This document shows positions 10,801-17,347 of a stretch of 17,347 nt of DNA, one piece after another. The position numbers and the translations under genes were made by a program. Numbering within the stretch: the stretch's first letter is position 1; each line of letters begins with the position of its first letter. This DNA comes from Temnopleurus reevesii (lineage: Eukaryota > Echinodermata > Echinoidea > Temnopleuroida > Temnopleuridae). The DNA lies in the NCBI GenBank assembly GCA_036244855.1, contig BQKZ01001456.1, positions 4,602 through 21,948 on the forward strand. The letters are read 5' to 3'. A model generated the notes under the pieces. That model saw nothing but the letters and a program-made list of their open reading frames with translations, had not been told where the DNA came from and did no database searches.

Positions 10801-13800
10801 TATAAAAATCTTCGTAATCATAAATGATACAAATACGAACCCGGTGACTAATAGTCCGAGCAGTGGAAATGTAAATATGCTTTTGCACCTTTAACATGTT
10901 AAAACTGTGTATGGCCTTTCTAAAGTATTCTTTATCGCCATTTTCATTCATCGATAAGCTGATCATTACCAATAGACTTTGTACTTCTTCAGTATCGCTG
11001 ATGACTCATTTTTCATATATATGGTATGCGATTAATCATAAACTTCAGACATAAAGTTTAATGTATATAAACGCAATAAAAGAGTATATCTGTACAATGG
11101 GCTTTATATATAAATCAAAACATCGTATAAAAAGGGATATATCTTAACTTACTTTGAATTTCAGTCGAAACATTTCTCGGAAAGCCAAAAACAAGACTGC
11201 AATACCTGTACAATCGGGGCATTTTTGTTGGCAATCGTACATTTTCATGAACTTTAATTTGGAGGAAAACATGGACTGATAGGTCTTTCTATGCCGTATA
11301 AGATATGGGACGATTTGTAATCTAGTCCTATAACTGCTTTGTTGACGCAAGTTTAATAAAACAGATTCCATCAAATGAAAACTGATCCAAAATGATTTTG
11401 AATCGATGAAAAACAAACTAAAAATGTTCAGGTACACTCATATCTATATAAAGGACCCTTTGGTGAATGACAACCAAATATTTGTCCTAACGTTTATTTT
11501 TGTTTGTGTTATTATTATTCCTTAGCATGTTTATTCTTTTTTTTTTTTAACCATGTTAACCCTTCCGTGTATTTAAGGTCTCCAAGAATCTATCAACATT
11601 TGACAAAAAACGCGAAATATGACGAGCAACCTATACATTTCAATAAAATACAATTATACGACCATGAAGGAAAAGAAAGAAACAAAGGTATAAACAGTTG
11701 ACCTGTGGGCAATTGCACAAAATGGTCTCAGCTATCCTCTTTTTGCTGAGAGGCCTTCACTTGTGCCAATCTCTTCACATAGACACGAACGTCCAGTTGA
11801 GGACTATGTGTTCTGATGGCATCCACCTCTGCATTTTCTTGCACTGAACACACAGGGGTTGTATATCGGAACACATAGTCCTCAACTTGACTAAATGCTA
11901 AGAGAATGGTACAAGAAGTTAAGACGTTAAGAAGTGGATAGCTGAGAATACCTATTTCGAGCAATCGGCTCCTGAATACACTACATCGGTTAGTTGTTTG
12001 TTATGGTTTGAAAGAGGTTCATCGCTGTAAAGAATAATTGAAGAGAGTTAATCAGTTGTCTCGCGATGTGCAAACGTTAGAACGTTAGTAGAATGATGTT
12101 TCGGCTGCTGTATACTGCTAGCCTTCATCCGACTATAATGAGCATAGACCACGCTGCGCGCGCCTTATATTGACACGGGAGAGGCCTGGAGCGATCGGTT
12201 TGTTGTTGTTTAATATATGTTTATTCTTGTTTATAGTCATTACGTTTTGTCTTACCGGAAAGAGCCCGAAGAGTCTAACGAGGAAGACCCTCCTGTTCCC
12301 GTAAGGTATCCGCCTTCTAATCTTGATCCAGGAGTGCAGGAACATGGCGATGGTTGTAAAGGAGAGGACAGTGAGAGTAGCAAGGACTGCAATACCCCAT
12401 CCTACAGACCGAACAACTGTAAAATAAAGAATTAGATTGATTACTTAGAGAGTTGATAGTAACACGAAAATGAGAGTGGCCCGCATATAGAAGGGCGAGG
12501 TTGGTTGACTAGGATGTAGTTTCACGGCGATGGTTGCAAAGGAAAGTACAGTTAGTGTCGCCAGGACTGTAATGCCCCATCCTACAGACCGAACAACTGT
12601 AAAATAAAGAATTAGATTGATTAATTAGACCCCTGTTACACCGAAAATTTGCTTAAATCTCCCCTACCCAGGTCCGGACATGGTGAGGTTCCGACTTTGA
12701 GGGGATTAGAAAACATGGCGATGGTTGCAAAGGATATAGCTATCATTCCAATTCATGTATAATTCAGGAAATAAAATTTAGTAGAAACATAGTTTAGATA
12801 TATTTGAAAAGGATAAAGTCTGCCACAGAACAGTATTCATAAAAATCCGCGTGTACATCACCATTGTATTATTGCACAAACACCTGGTTTTATTTCAATT
12901 AAACAAAGAAGCAATGACATTGGGTTCCAGTAAATTTTACGGAATGAAAATATGTGATCATAATGACGTTAATTTTGTCAATCAGAAATAATTAATTAGT
13001 CAGGGACGTATTCAGGATTAGTTGGGGTGAGGGTATCCCCCCCCCCCCCATTTACAAAAAAAAAAGAACATTGACACACATACACACATTCTCGTACAAA
13101 AAAAAAACACGCGCACTTACAAAATCAGGTCTCTATTGAGCAATTGGTTTTTAGCGCTTCCAAAATTGAACATAATTCAAACATACTAAAAACATTTTAA
13201 CATCAGTGGGTGATATTCCCCTTGAAAGGCGAGGGGAATTTTGCAGCTTTACTCGTGTTCAAGTGACGGATCGTTTGGCACTTCAGTATTATTCAATCTA
13301 TTTCATACAATGGCCATTGTTAAGAAATCTGATCAAGAAAGGGACACCTTTATTTGTTAGAAAGCAGGGCATAAGAAAACGATATTGTGTTGAGTGTGTA
13401 TAGTTGATCCTGCAATCAAAACTAAAACTCTTTGTGAAGGTCAATTGACGCTTTGGAGCGAAATAAATGACGCACCCCGTTCTTTCAGTTTTCTGGTAAA
13501 AAAAAGCCTCAAGGATGAAAGAAATTGAACCATGAAATTTAAGAAAACGTCCAGAATTCCGAATTCAATAAGTTTGATACAAAACAAATTTGAGGAGCAA
13601 AGTAATTGACAAAATACTGCAATAACATGCGAAAATACTTGCAGAAGTATGTAGTGGTTATAAAACTGGGCCACCTCCAAGAAATAATAACCAACAATTT
13701 AATTACTTTTTAAAAGCTCTGTATGAATAGGTCTATAGACGCTCAGCAAAAAAAAAAATGACGCTCAGCAAAAAGAAAACGATCTGTACCGAAGCTTTGA

Positions 13801-14093
13801 AAGATGTGATATTGAACCCAAAATGGACTGGTGCTCCCAGTGGTACATTTTTCCCCCTTTAAAGGTGCAAAACTGCACCTTTATTCCAACTTGATTAATC
13901 TAGATCAAAAGATATTTCCAAAAGTATGATGATCTGACTCACTTTCCATTTCCTCCCTGGCCGTACTGACGTCGACAGAACATGACTTCCCTGATCCGGT
14001 GGATGAGTTGTCTTTTATCGTCCAGTTCGACATCATCGTCGTCATCAGCTCCACATAGCTGACATCAGTTTGTGACGTCATGGTTGCCGCCAT
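4219..14093 (-). CDS. SLC51A-like: Organic solute transporter subunit alpha-like protein (paralogue B), seven exons, 390 residues
   Basis: Exons (minus strand): 14093-13943, 12416-12256, 10115-10042, 8136-7978, 7023-6912, 6104-5852, 4481-4219. All introns are GT-AG, phases join without a shift, and the total is 1173 bases with stop. The joined protein follows vertebrate OST-alpha (about 340 residues) along its length. It has an extracellular N terminus with N-glycosylation sites NWT (23) and NSS (29); helices at about 53-76, 93-116, 124-145, 190-212, 224-248, 262-292 and 304-326; the cytoplasmic Cys cluster CCCPC at 170-174; and IYNAT after helix 5. The start Met is the first after an in-frame TGA 24 bases upstream. 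The C terminus SKTGSFKSETVV is longer than in human and PDZ-ligand-like. Known family role: plasma-membrane facilitated export or import of conjugated steroids and bile-salt-like anions as a complex with OST-beta. The substrate in this organism is unknown. Family assignment is firm; orthology to SLC51A rather than a lineage-specific paralogue is inference. Confidence 0.9.
4488..5284. other. 3' half of intron 6, no gene seen
   Basis: AT-rich intronic sequence with poly-A/T runs, for example the A-rich run at about 4676-4685 and T-rich runs near 4777. It includes the C16 run at 4987-5002. There is no exon-like frame on either strand. Confidence 0.5.
4987..5002. repeat. C16 homopolymer
   Basis: Sixteen consecutive C residues. 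Comparable C runs lie at 13037-13049 and at both window edges (1-10 and 17339-17347). Confidence 0.9.
5286..5443. mobile_element. Diverged inverted-repeat element related to that at 8682-8818
   Basis: The left end GTGGGCGTTTCAAAAACACTTG and the right end TTTCATGAACATCCTCCAGG (reversed) form imperfect arms. Both ends and the inner TTTCATTGGAT word match the intact small element at 8682-8818. It lies in intron 6. Confidence 0.5.
5651..5786. mobile_element. Palindromic element with a 15-bp tandem repeat in one arm
   Basis: ACTTTAAGAAGAACG is repeated exactly at 5651 and 5666, and a variant follows at 5681. ACTTTAAGAAGGACTGGTAT (5681-5702 region) is mirrored at 5752-5773 with a few mismatches. 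The outer part of the right arm (to about 5786) is looser. It is intronic and non-coding. Confidence 0.6.
5852..6104 (-). CDS. Paralogue B exon 6: fifth and sixth helices
   Basis: After a very long pyrimidine tract ending TATCAG it encodes IEADSAYVYLSGFSLISSLL, IYNATHNQL, the FASMKCVLIITNSQNLLIA helix and NDVIPCVGLLDSASRGE, then donor GTAAGT in phase 1. It aligns with human INTFLGVSTLLALW through LILTALQPSIFSVLANGGQI. Confidence 0.92.
6118..6185 (-). repeat. Long pyrimidine tract before exon 6
   Basis: On the minus strand about 68 bases are almost pure C/T (CT and CCCT repeats), ending 14 bases before the exon 6 acceptor. It serves as the polypyrimidine tract and is probably length-variable. 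Confidence 0.75.
6526..6650. mobile_element. Palindromic element, copy A of a tandem pair
   Basis: It starts GGGGTCTGTAACATAAAAGA and ends with TTTATGTTGTAAGCC. The internal AGATACGATTAATTTC and TCTATGGCCAAATGTGTACC match copy B next to it. It is the more diverged copy and lies in intron 5. Confidence 0.75.
6654..6781. mobile_element. Palindromic element, copy B of a tandem pair
   Basis: The ends are perfect inverted repeats: GGGGCCTGTAACATAAA at 6654-6670 and TTTATGTTACAGGCCCC at 6765-6781. The total is 128 bases with an inner imperfect palindrome around AAGATACGATTGATTTC, so a transcript could fold into one long hairpin. It immediately follows copy A. Confidence 0.85.
6912..7023 (-). CDS. 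Paralogue B exon 5: fourth helix
   Basis: After TGCACAG it encodes (M)TNFHRLRRLVFQTAYIRP, then LCVFVAAVLWADGLYKPSI, donor GTGAGT. It matches human KKLQLLMLGPFQYAFLKI and LVPDGIYDP: the (A/P)DG(L/I)Y motif after the helix is conserved. The open frame is short and easily missed without the exon context. Confidence 0.88.
7024..7977. other. Intron 4, mostly featureless
   Basis: Very AT-rich. It holds poly-A runs near 7035 and 7328, the (ATT)n tract at 7769-7802 and one undetermined base at 7954. I see no exon or delimitable transposon. Confidence 0.5.
7769..7802. repeat. (ATT)n microsatellite
   Basis: About eleven ATT trinucleotides in intron 4. Confidence 0.9.
7978..8136 (-). CDS. Paralogue B exon 4: third helix and cysteine cluster
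   Basis: After GATTCCAG it encodes YLSTTLYTFVLLIVDYYGG, then a loop with PPLTCCCPCLPKINF, ending AT before GTGAGT. The Y-GG after the helix and the Cys/Pro cluster match the vertebrate E-GFGG and CCCCCPCCP region closely and are diagnostic of the family. The acceptor is only 21 bases from a transposon insertion. Confidence 0.92.
8162..8679. mobile_element. TTNA-flanked inverted-repeat element, copy 1 (518 bp)
   Basis: The ends AGGGGAACC...GGTTCCCCT are flanked by a direct repeat TTCA (8158-8161 and 8680-8683). The subterminal arms share about 100 bases: AAAAATCAAATGAATAAACT and GAGCAAAATCGG on the left, reversed on the right as GTTCAAAAGTTATGAATTTT. The interior of about 300 bases has no transposase. 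The 77-codon frame at 8313 lies entirely within it. It is inserted 21 bases upstream of the exon 4 acceptor (on the minus strand). Confidence 0.85.
8682..8818. mobile_element. Small inverted-repeat element (137 bp)
   Basis: The terminal arms are perfect 13-mers: CAGGAGGGCGTTT at 8682-8694 and AAACGCCCTCCTG at 8806-8818. Its left end touches the right TSD of the 518-bp element, so the latter apparently inserted at the edge of this older element. A related diverged copy is at 5286-5443. Confidence 0.75.
9033..9623. mobile_element. TTNA-flanked inverted-repeat element, copy 2 (591 bp)
   Basis: The ends AGGGGAATTACACCCAGA and (reversed right) AGGGGAACTACACTCAGA are flanked by TTAA at 9029-9032 and 9624-9627. 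The arms continue through CAAACTGTGAAAATTTGAGC and TTATCCGTTCAAAAGTTATG, mirrored on the right. The interior lacks a transposase. It is the same family as 8162-8679 but with a different interior. It lies in intron 3. Confidence 0.88.
9897..9976. repeat. Short dispersed hairpin-like repeat, copy 1
   Basis: CAATATTGCACCTTTTTG is loosely mirrored by TTGCAAAGTGTAATATTG. The centre (GTGACATTGCACCAAAATGG...GTGCTGCCAGTG) resembles 13805-13845, suggesting a dispersed repeat. It lies in intron 3, just before exon 3 on the plus-strand map. Confidence 0.45.
10042..10115 (-). CDS. Paralogue B exon 3: second helix end and loop
   Basis: A 74-base exon after TTTCCAG, encoding VFSGTSLAGFYVPKASLIA then NWGAS and two bases of Leu before GTAAGT. 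It corresponds to human SVLCCFGLWIPRSLVLVE, with the helix-proline-basic (Y/I-P-K/R) pattern kept. Confidence 0.85.
10116..10448. other. Intron 2, exon-3-proximal part
   Basis: Plain AT-rich intron with a T-rich run at about 10326-10356 (TTTTTTTTTT, then GGGAGGGGG). No feature beyond the exon 3 acceptor. Confidence 0.5.
10449..10684. mobile_element. Inverted-repeat (MITE-like) element of about 236 bp
   Basis: The left end AATAGGCGGGTTTACTAATA and the reversed right end AATAGGCGGGTTTACTTATA agree in all but one position, and similarity runs on through CAAATTTTAT / CAAATTTAT. No transposase is present. The overlapping open frames at 10463-10972 and 10558-10827 are not convincing proteins. Confidence 0.8.
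10685..11723. other. Intron 2, central part, no gene seen
   Basis: AT-rich with no coding similarity noticed. The 97-codon minus frame at 11144-11437 shows no membrane or domain pattern and no convincing splice sites, so I do not call it. Confidence 0.45.
11724..11952. mobile_element. Inverted-repeat (MITE-like) element of about 229 bp
   Basis: The left end GGTCTCAGCTATCC is mirrored by GGATAGCTGAGAATACC (a three-base insertion in the right arm). Further in, GTTGAGGACTATGTGTTC recurs exactly on the other strand at 11868-11890. The 78-codon open frame over it is an accident of the palindrome. Confidence 0.75.
11953..12255. other. Intron 2, exon-2-proximal part
   Basis: No repeat or exon recognised. 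It ends (minus-strand start) with the GTAAGA donor of exon 2. Confidence 0.5.
12256..12416 (-). CDS. Paralogue B exon 2: first membrane helix
   Basis: After acceptor TTTTACAG it encodes VRSVGWGIAVLATLTVLSF and on through the basic loop WIKIRRRIPYGNRR to LFGLFP, then donor GTAAGA (phase 0). It aligns with human helix 1 and the following basic loop. Parts of this exon recur at 12524-12596 and 12712-12735. Confidence 0.9.
12524..12629 (-). pseudogene. Partial tandem copy of exon 2 with its acceptor
   Basis: This copy lies 180 bases upstream (transcript sense) of exon 2 and keeps the acceptor TTTTACAG and 24 codons from VRSVGWGITVLATLTVL to ATIAV, then loses similarity. The frame runs on for about 25 unrelated codons to TAA. 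No donor at the family's position is seen. In the shared codons I count seven synonymous and three replacement changes. The 3' acceptor, the first exon bases and about 27 intron bases are identical to the functional copy over a 49-base block. It is likely a relic of duplication, or possibly an alternative exon with a shortened end. Confidence 0.7.
12712..12735 (-). pseudogene. Third vestige of exon 2
   Basis: AACATGGCGATGGTTGCAAA and four following bases match the functional exon at 12341 onward and the second copy at 12524. It is about 190 bases beyond the second copy, so the array has roughly regular spacing. Confidence 0.5.
13037..13049. repeat. C13 homopolymer
   Basis: Thirteen C residues followed by an A-rich and CA-rich tract in intron 1. 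Confidence 0.9.
13805..13881. repeat. Short dispersed repeat, copy 2
   Basis: GTGATATTGAACCCAAAATGG, shown here only by its ends, and GGTGCTCCCAGTGG resemble the core of the repeat at 9897-9976. The 3' end AAAGGTGCAAAACTGCACCT folds into a small hairpin. Confidence 0.45.
13943..14093 (-). CDS. Paralogue B exon 1: N-terminal extracellular segment
   Basis: It encodes residues 1-50 plus one base. It starts MAATMTSQTDVSYVELMTTM and holds NWT and NSS glycosylation sequons. It ends GAA-A before donor GTGAGT, phase 1, giving an ATT (Ile) codon across the junction. The initiation context is AACAAG-ATGG. There is no signal peptide, consistent with family members that insert by their first helix. Confidence 0.85.
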
Positions 14094-14124
14094 CTTGTTT
14101 CCAGTCGAGATGGTTCACCTTACG

Positions 14125-14130
14125 TTTATA
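14125..14130 (-). promoter_or_regulatory. TATA-like box upstream of paralogue B
   Basis: TATAAA reads on the minus strand 32 bases before the ATG. A start site 25-30 bases further on would leave a leader of only a few bases, so either the leader is very short, translation begins at the second Met (codon 5), or this is chance. Nearby inverted-repeat DNA starts 95 bases from the ATG. Confidence 0.2.
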
Positions 14131-14187
14131 TCCTAAATGGAGATGAGTGCGATGAACGTCAGTTTTACAGATATTCTTTTCGGATCA

Positions 14188-14440
14188 CTCTAAAGAAGGA
14201 TGGGTTAAAGTTTACTCAATATTGTGTAAAAAGGGAATTAACATGCATGTCATTTGGGTAATATTTCTCACCCTATCGGGCAAGAATGTACTCAATTTTG
14301 TGTAGAGTTAACAAATTTAACCCGACGTTATCATGGTTGTGCGATATTTTACCCAATATGGCGCAAAATATTACTCAGCTGACATGCATGTTGCCTTTTT
14401 ACCCAATATTGAGTAAACATTTACACATCCTTCTTTAGAG
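14188..14440. mobile_element. Inverted-repeat (MITE-like) element next to the 5' end of paralogue B
   Basis: The left end CTCTAAAGAAGGATGGGTTA is mirrored by CATCCTTCTTTAGAG on the right. The arms then carry TTTACTCAATATTGTGTAAA against TTTACCCAATATTGAGTAAA, and CATGCATGTCA occurs in both. The arms are about 80 bases. Flanks are GGATC(A) and GATCC; a 4-bp GATC duplication is possible but ambiguous. Confidence 0.75.
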
Positions 14441-14445
14441 GATCC

Positions 14446-15937
14446 TTTTTTGCCCTGGAATGTAAGCCAATACGTCAAAAAAGTCTTTTTTATATTTTGT
14501 TTAATTTAGACAGTACAAATCTGTAATTGAAAGAGAAAACAGAAAATGAAACTGGAACAAGGAAGAAGCAACACTTGTGAGACACTGGTCCCTAGAAATA
14601 ATTATTCCAACAAAATAAAAATCAATATACAGTATAACAATTGGAATATTAATGCACATAATTAAAGATAATGCACACTATTCTAACATCATCCAACATA
14701 AATTTCTTTTGAAATTATACATGAGTGCACAATTTTAGTTACGAGAATAAAAGAAAACAGATTTGTATTTTGTGAAAACGAAAGAGCTACTAAAAAGCAT
14801 ATGGCTTCAGCCTATATAGATGTAACAATTATGAACAAATAATATAGAAAGAGATGAGGAGAGTAAGACCAATACAGACAATTGACAAACTATGAGAGGA
14901 GATCGAAGAAGAAAAAAAATGTGAGGCACGATATATAAACACACCCGGACAGTCTGTGGTTATTTCCAGTGTGAGGAATTATTCAGAAATCAAATCATCA
15001 TTCATTCCTCGCGTACAAAGATGAGAAAAGCTTGCACTCACCTGGCCATAAGAGTTTTTTACGTACTAGAGCGTCTGCTGTGTCCTACTATTCCAAACAC
15101 AAAACCATACTTGAAATTTGTCTCCTGACTTCCACCATCCAACTGAAAGCATCAAATCTCTGAAAATGACCAAGATGTAAAATTGTAAAATATGACGGCA
15201 ATTAATGCAACGACATCTTGCCAAACAAGTATGATCCAGTCTATGCCCAGTAAAGCACACGTATGGTGTATCGTGGAGGAGACCCCAAAGAACAAATGAG
15301 TGCAGTACTAATTTTCACGTTTTCTTCACCCTTGGTCCCCGGCGGGCTATACGTGTATCGTTTCATTCACATGCTCGAACGGACTATTAACCTGTTAACG
15401 GCGTCAATATTTACCGAGAGTAGAAAAAATAATGGATGACTGGCGGTTAAACCCTTAGACAAAGTCATATCGTTGTCTAAACACGTAGAATCAAGTATAT
15501 ATAATATACTGTATTTGTGTGGTATCGCAACGCCCATTGCAACTGTTTGTGAAAATTCCTCAGCTCCGGTTATAACTTCCTTAAAGATGAACCTCTGTCT
15601 CGTTCAAGTTTATACAACCAGTATCTTATCTCCACGATACCAATAACATCGCATCTAATATTTGATTTGATAGTAACTGTGTTTAAAGGGACAATCGATT
15701 TTTGGGGGAAAGGCTTAACTTAATCTGAAAAGGAAAAAGATTGAAAGAAAAAGATTTTTTTATTTAGGCCCCATTTATGTGGTAAAAATTCTTTGAGAAG
15801 AATCATCAGTATTTAGATGTTGTATAATGTTACCATGGCAATAGCGATTATAAATATTTAAAATAATCTAATTCAATTTATCAAGATAATCACCAACACA
15901 TTCAACCCAAACTCGAGTCACACGGTATCATTTTCAG
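14446..15937. other. Upstream intergenic DNA, no gene seen
   Basis: About 1.5 kb of AT-rich sequence. Neither strand shows an exon-like frame with splice sites. The 64-codon minus frame at 15066-15260 has no recognised domain. Regulatory sites for paralogue B may lie here but I cannot support any. Confidence 0.45.
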
Positions 15938-15947
15938 ACAACCGGCG

Positions 15948-16170
15948 AATAGAATGTATATATATGTATTGCCATTATTCAGGTAAGGATAGATTGGATT
16001 GAACAGTACACTTAGTTTCAAAAAGATTTTATATGTAACCAACAGTTCTTTTTTTTATTGCAGAAATAGAATGTGTATACATGTATTACCATTATTCAGG
16101 TAAGGGTATTTTGAACAGTACACTTTGTTTAAAAAAAAAGATTTTATATGTAACCAACAGATTTTTTGCA
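15948..16170 (+). repeat. 117-bp direct tandem duplication with splice-like sites
   Basis: AATAGAATGT...CCATTATTCAGGTAAGG followed by GAACAGTACACTT, AAAGATTTTATATGTAACCA and CAG occurs twice, starting at 15948 and 16065. In the second unit a T-rich tract ending TTGCAG (16061-16063) precedes 36 bases that end CAG before GTAAGG. In the first, TTTTCAG precedes 45 bases ending at 15982. Both segments have two reading frames without stops. They could be duplicated micro-exons or untranslated exons of a plus-strand gene, or just a tandem repeat. Confidence 0.7.
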
Positions 16171-17145
16171 TGTATTTGTATTCTATTTATCTAATCACGG
16201 TAAAAAACTTGCATATTATAATCTATTTTGCCCAATAATATAATTATAATTATAAACGAAATCTATGGCAAACTGTTCATCATACTGTCATAAAAGAAAT
16301 ACTACCCCCAAAAGACCATTGCGTCTATACCTTACTGTTATTCTTTTCAATCCACGGGAATACGACAGGTTGGACTAGGGAGAGTAGGAGGTAAATCAGG
16401 TCTAAATTGAATTATATCTCCTCTCTTGACTTGACGAGTGATAATCGGTGGGAATATGACAGAAATATTTAGGTGGGTCCGGGTATTATAATCGGAGACG
16501 GGATATTATCAATAAAGAGTGTTTATTGGAGACATGGAATGTGTCTTAGGTGCAAGCTCGTCTATACCTTATTCAGGTCATTCATTGCCTTTACAAACGT
16601 CAATTTCAACTGAAAGTTTAATGAATATTTACTGCAAAATAGTATCTTTATATTGAGTTATTTTAATTCAAACTTACATTGCACTTTTGGTTTTGCGCTA
16701 ATGTTATCGGCACCATATGTGCTAAGACATGGGATTATATCTTTATTTTCCTCTTTTTTTTAATCAGCTTTAATGAATCGTTTTGTGATGTATTGAAATG
16801 CATATTAACATGAGCAACTTGTTCATACACAATGGCACCCTTTTATGGCACACAGCAAGTTTCTTCATCCCAGTATAGCTTTGTATGTGAGCTGCATCAA
16901 GGGATTATTGGATCAAGTATCAAGTATCAAGTATAAGTAAGCTGGTATTCAGTTCAAAATATTGAAAGCATATATGATAATGAGAAGACGTAACGTTTCA
17001 CATTGACAGTATAAGACAAATAATTTTCAACCAAAATTCTTATACTCAAAATGATACTGGTCTCAATTTTTTTGTAAAATCATTTGGAATTACAAAATAC
17101 AAAATTTTTTTTTTTTTTCTATCAATGCATTAAAACTTTCTATTT
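16171..17145. other. Intergenic DNA, no gene seen
   Basis: AT-rich. The only structure noticed is a small tandem repeat of ATCAAGT units at 16912-16935 and poly-A/T tracts near 17060-17120. Confidence 0.5.
16912..16935. repeat. Short tandem repeat (ATCAAGT)n
   Basis: About three 7-bp units of ATCAAGT, with GTATAAGT following. Confidence 0.7.
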
Positions 17146-17277
17146 ATAATAATATAATAATGATAATAGATGCAATTTATATAGCGCACGTATCCACTCT
17201 GCGGAGTGCTCAAGGCGCTTTCGAACCTACGACCCTCTGATTGAAAGGCTAGAGTCGGAACCACTACACTACGGCGC
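17146..17277 (-). mobile_element. tRNA-derived SINE
   Basis: Read on the minus strand it starts GCGCCGTAGTGTAGTGGTTC, containing a good Pol III A box (TAGTGTAGTGG). About 35 bases on comes GGTTCGAA, a B-box core. Then follow AGCGCCTTGAGCACTC and GTGCGCTATATAAATTGC, ending in a TAT/TTA-rich tail. Box spacing is tRNA-like. There is no complete cloverleaf or acceptor end, so it is a SINE rather than a tRNA gene. Confidence 0.75.
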
Positions 17278-17347
17278 ATTTAGGGTTTAGATAATTTATA
17301 ATTCGTCTAAGAGACATTTCCTTAATTTACCTTTCCAACCCCCCCCC

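Larger units (their letters stand above)
12736..13942. other. Intron 1, mostly featureless
   Basis: AT-rich intron with low-complexity tracts near 13030-13115 (C13, then poly-A with CACACA), and a repeat fragment near 13805-13881. Open frames at 13206-13403 and 13441-13680 show no domain and are not called. Confidence 0.5.

Noticed and set aside
10463..10972. 169-codon minus-strand open frame, the longest in the window
   Set aside because: About half lies in the inverted-repeat element 10449-10684. The translation is AT-driven (rich in Tyr, Ile, Asn, Phe) without a coherent domain or splice sites.
11728..11964. 78-codon minus open frame
   Set aside because: It lies almost wholly inside the palindromic element 11724-11952 and has no family resemblance.
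7974..14093. TMEM184 family instead of OST-alpha
   Set aside because: TMEM184 is a distant relative in the same Pfam family, but the CCCPC cluster, the DG(L/I)Y motif and the last-helix pattern follow OST-alpha more closely.
17146..17277. Functional tRNA gene
   Set aside because: A and B boxes are present but the anticodon and T arms do not pair well, the acceptor end is missing and an AT-rich tail follows, as in a SINE.

Overview
The window looks like animal nuclear DNA, most likely from a marine invertebrate deuterostome; a sea urchin or other echinoderm is my best guess. It has AT-rich introns with GT-AG junctions, a polyadenylated-gene layout, many short palindromic transposon remnants and a tRNA-derived SINE. 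There are no bacterial operons, rRNA genes, CRISPR arrays or autonomous transposase genes. The species guess is inference from repeat style only.

The main content is one complete seven-exon gene on the minus strand, from ATG at 14093 to stop at 4219. It encodes a predicted 390-residue organic solute transporter subunit alpha (OST-alpha/SLC51A family, Pfam Solute_trans_a). All six introns have GT-AG ends, every exon phase joins in frame, and the joined protein follows the vertebrate family from before the first membrane helix to the end of the seventh, including the cysteine cluster CCCPC. At the left edge (14-330, plus strand) is the last exon of a second OST-alpha-like gene whose remaining exons lie outside the window. 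The two paralogues are therefore tail to tail, with stop codons about 3.9 kb apart. Both proteins end in almost the same residues and finish in a class I PDZ-ligand-like motif (ETIV / ETVV).

Layout: 1-330 terminal exon of paralogue A; 331-4218 shared 3' intergenic region with three palindromic elements and a degraded arm of the 4-bp-TSD element; 4219-14093 paralogue B, with introns full of miniature inverted-repeat elements (at about 5.3, 5.7, 6.5-6.8, 8.2-8.8, 9.0-9.6, 10.5 and 11.8 kb) and a tandemly repeated fragment of exon 2 (12.3-12.7 kb); 14188-14440 an inverted-repeat element just upstream of the start codon; 14441-17347 upstream intergenic DNA with a 117-bp tandem duplication carrying splice-like sites and a tRNA-derived SINE at the right edge.

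Function (known for the family): OST-alpha is a seven-helix plasma-membrane protein that works with the single-pass OST-beta (SLC51B) in facilitated transport of conjugated steroids, bile salts and similar organic anions. No OST-beta gene is visible here. Nothing in the window supports a wholly new system. The most interesting points are the repeated exon 2 with a mostly synonymous difference pattern, the conserved C-terminal tail of the two paralogues, a transposon inserted 21 bp from a splice acceptor, and a TIR family with TTNA target duplications.
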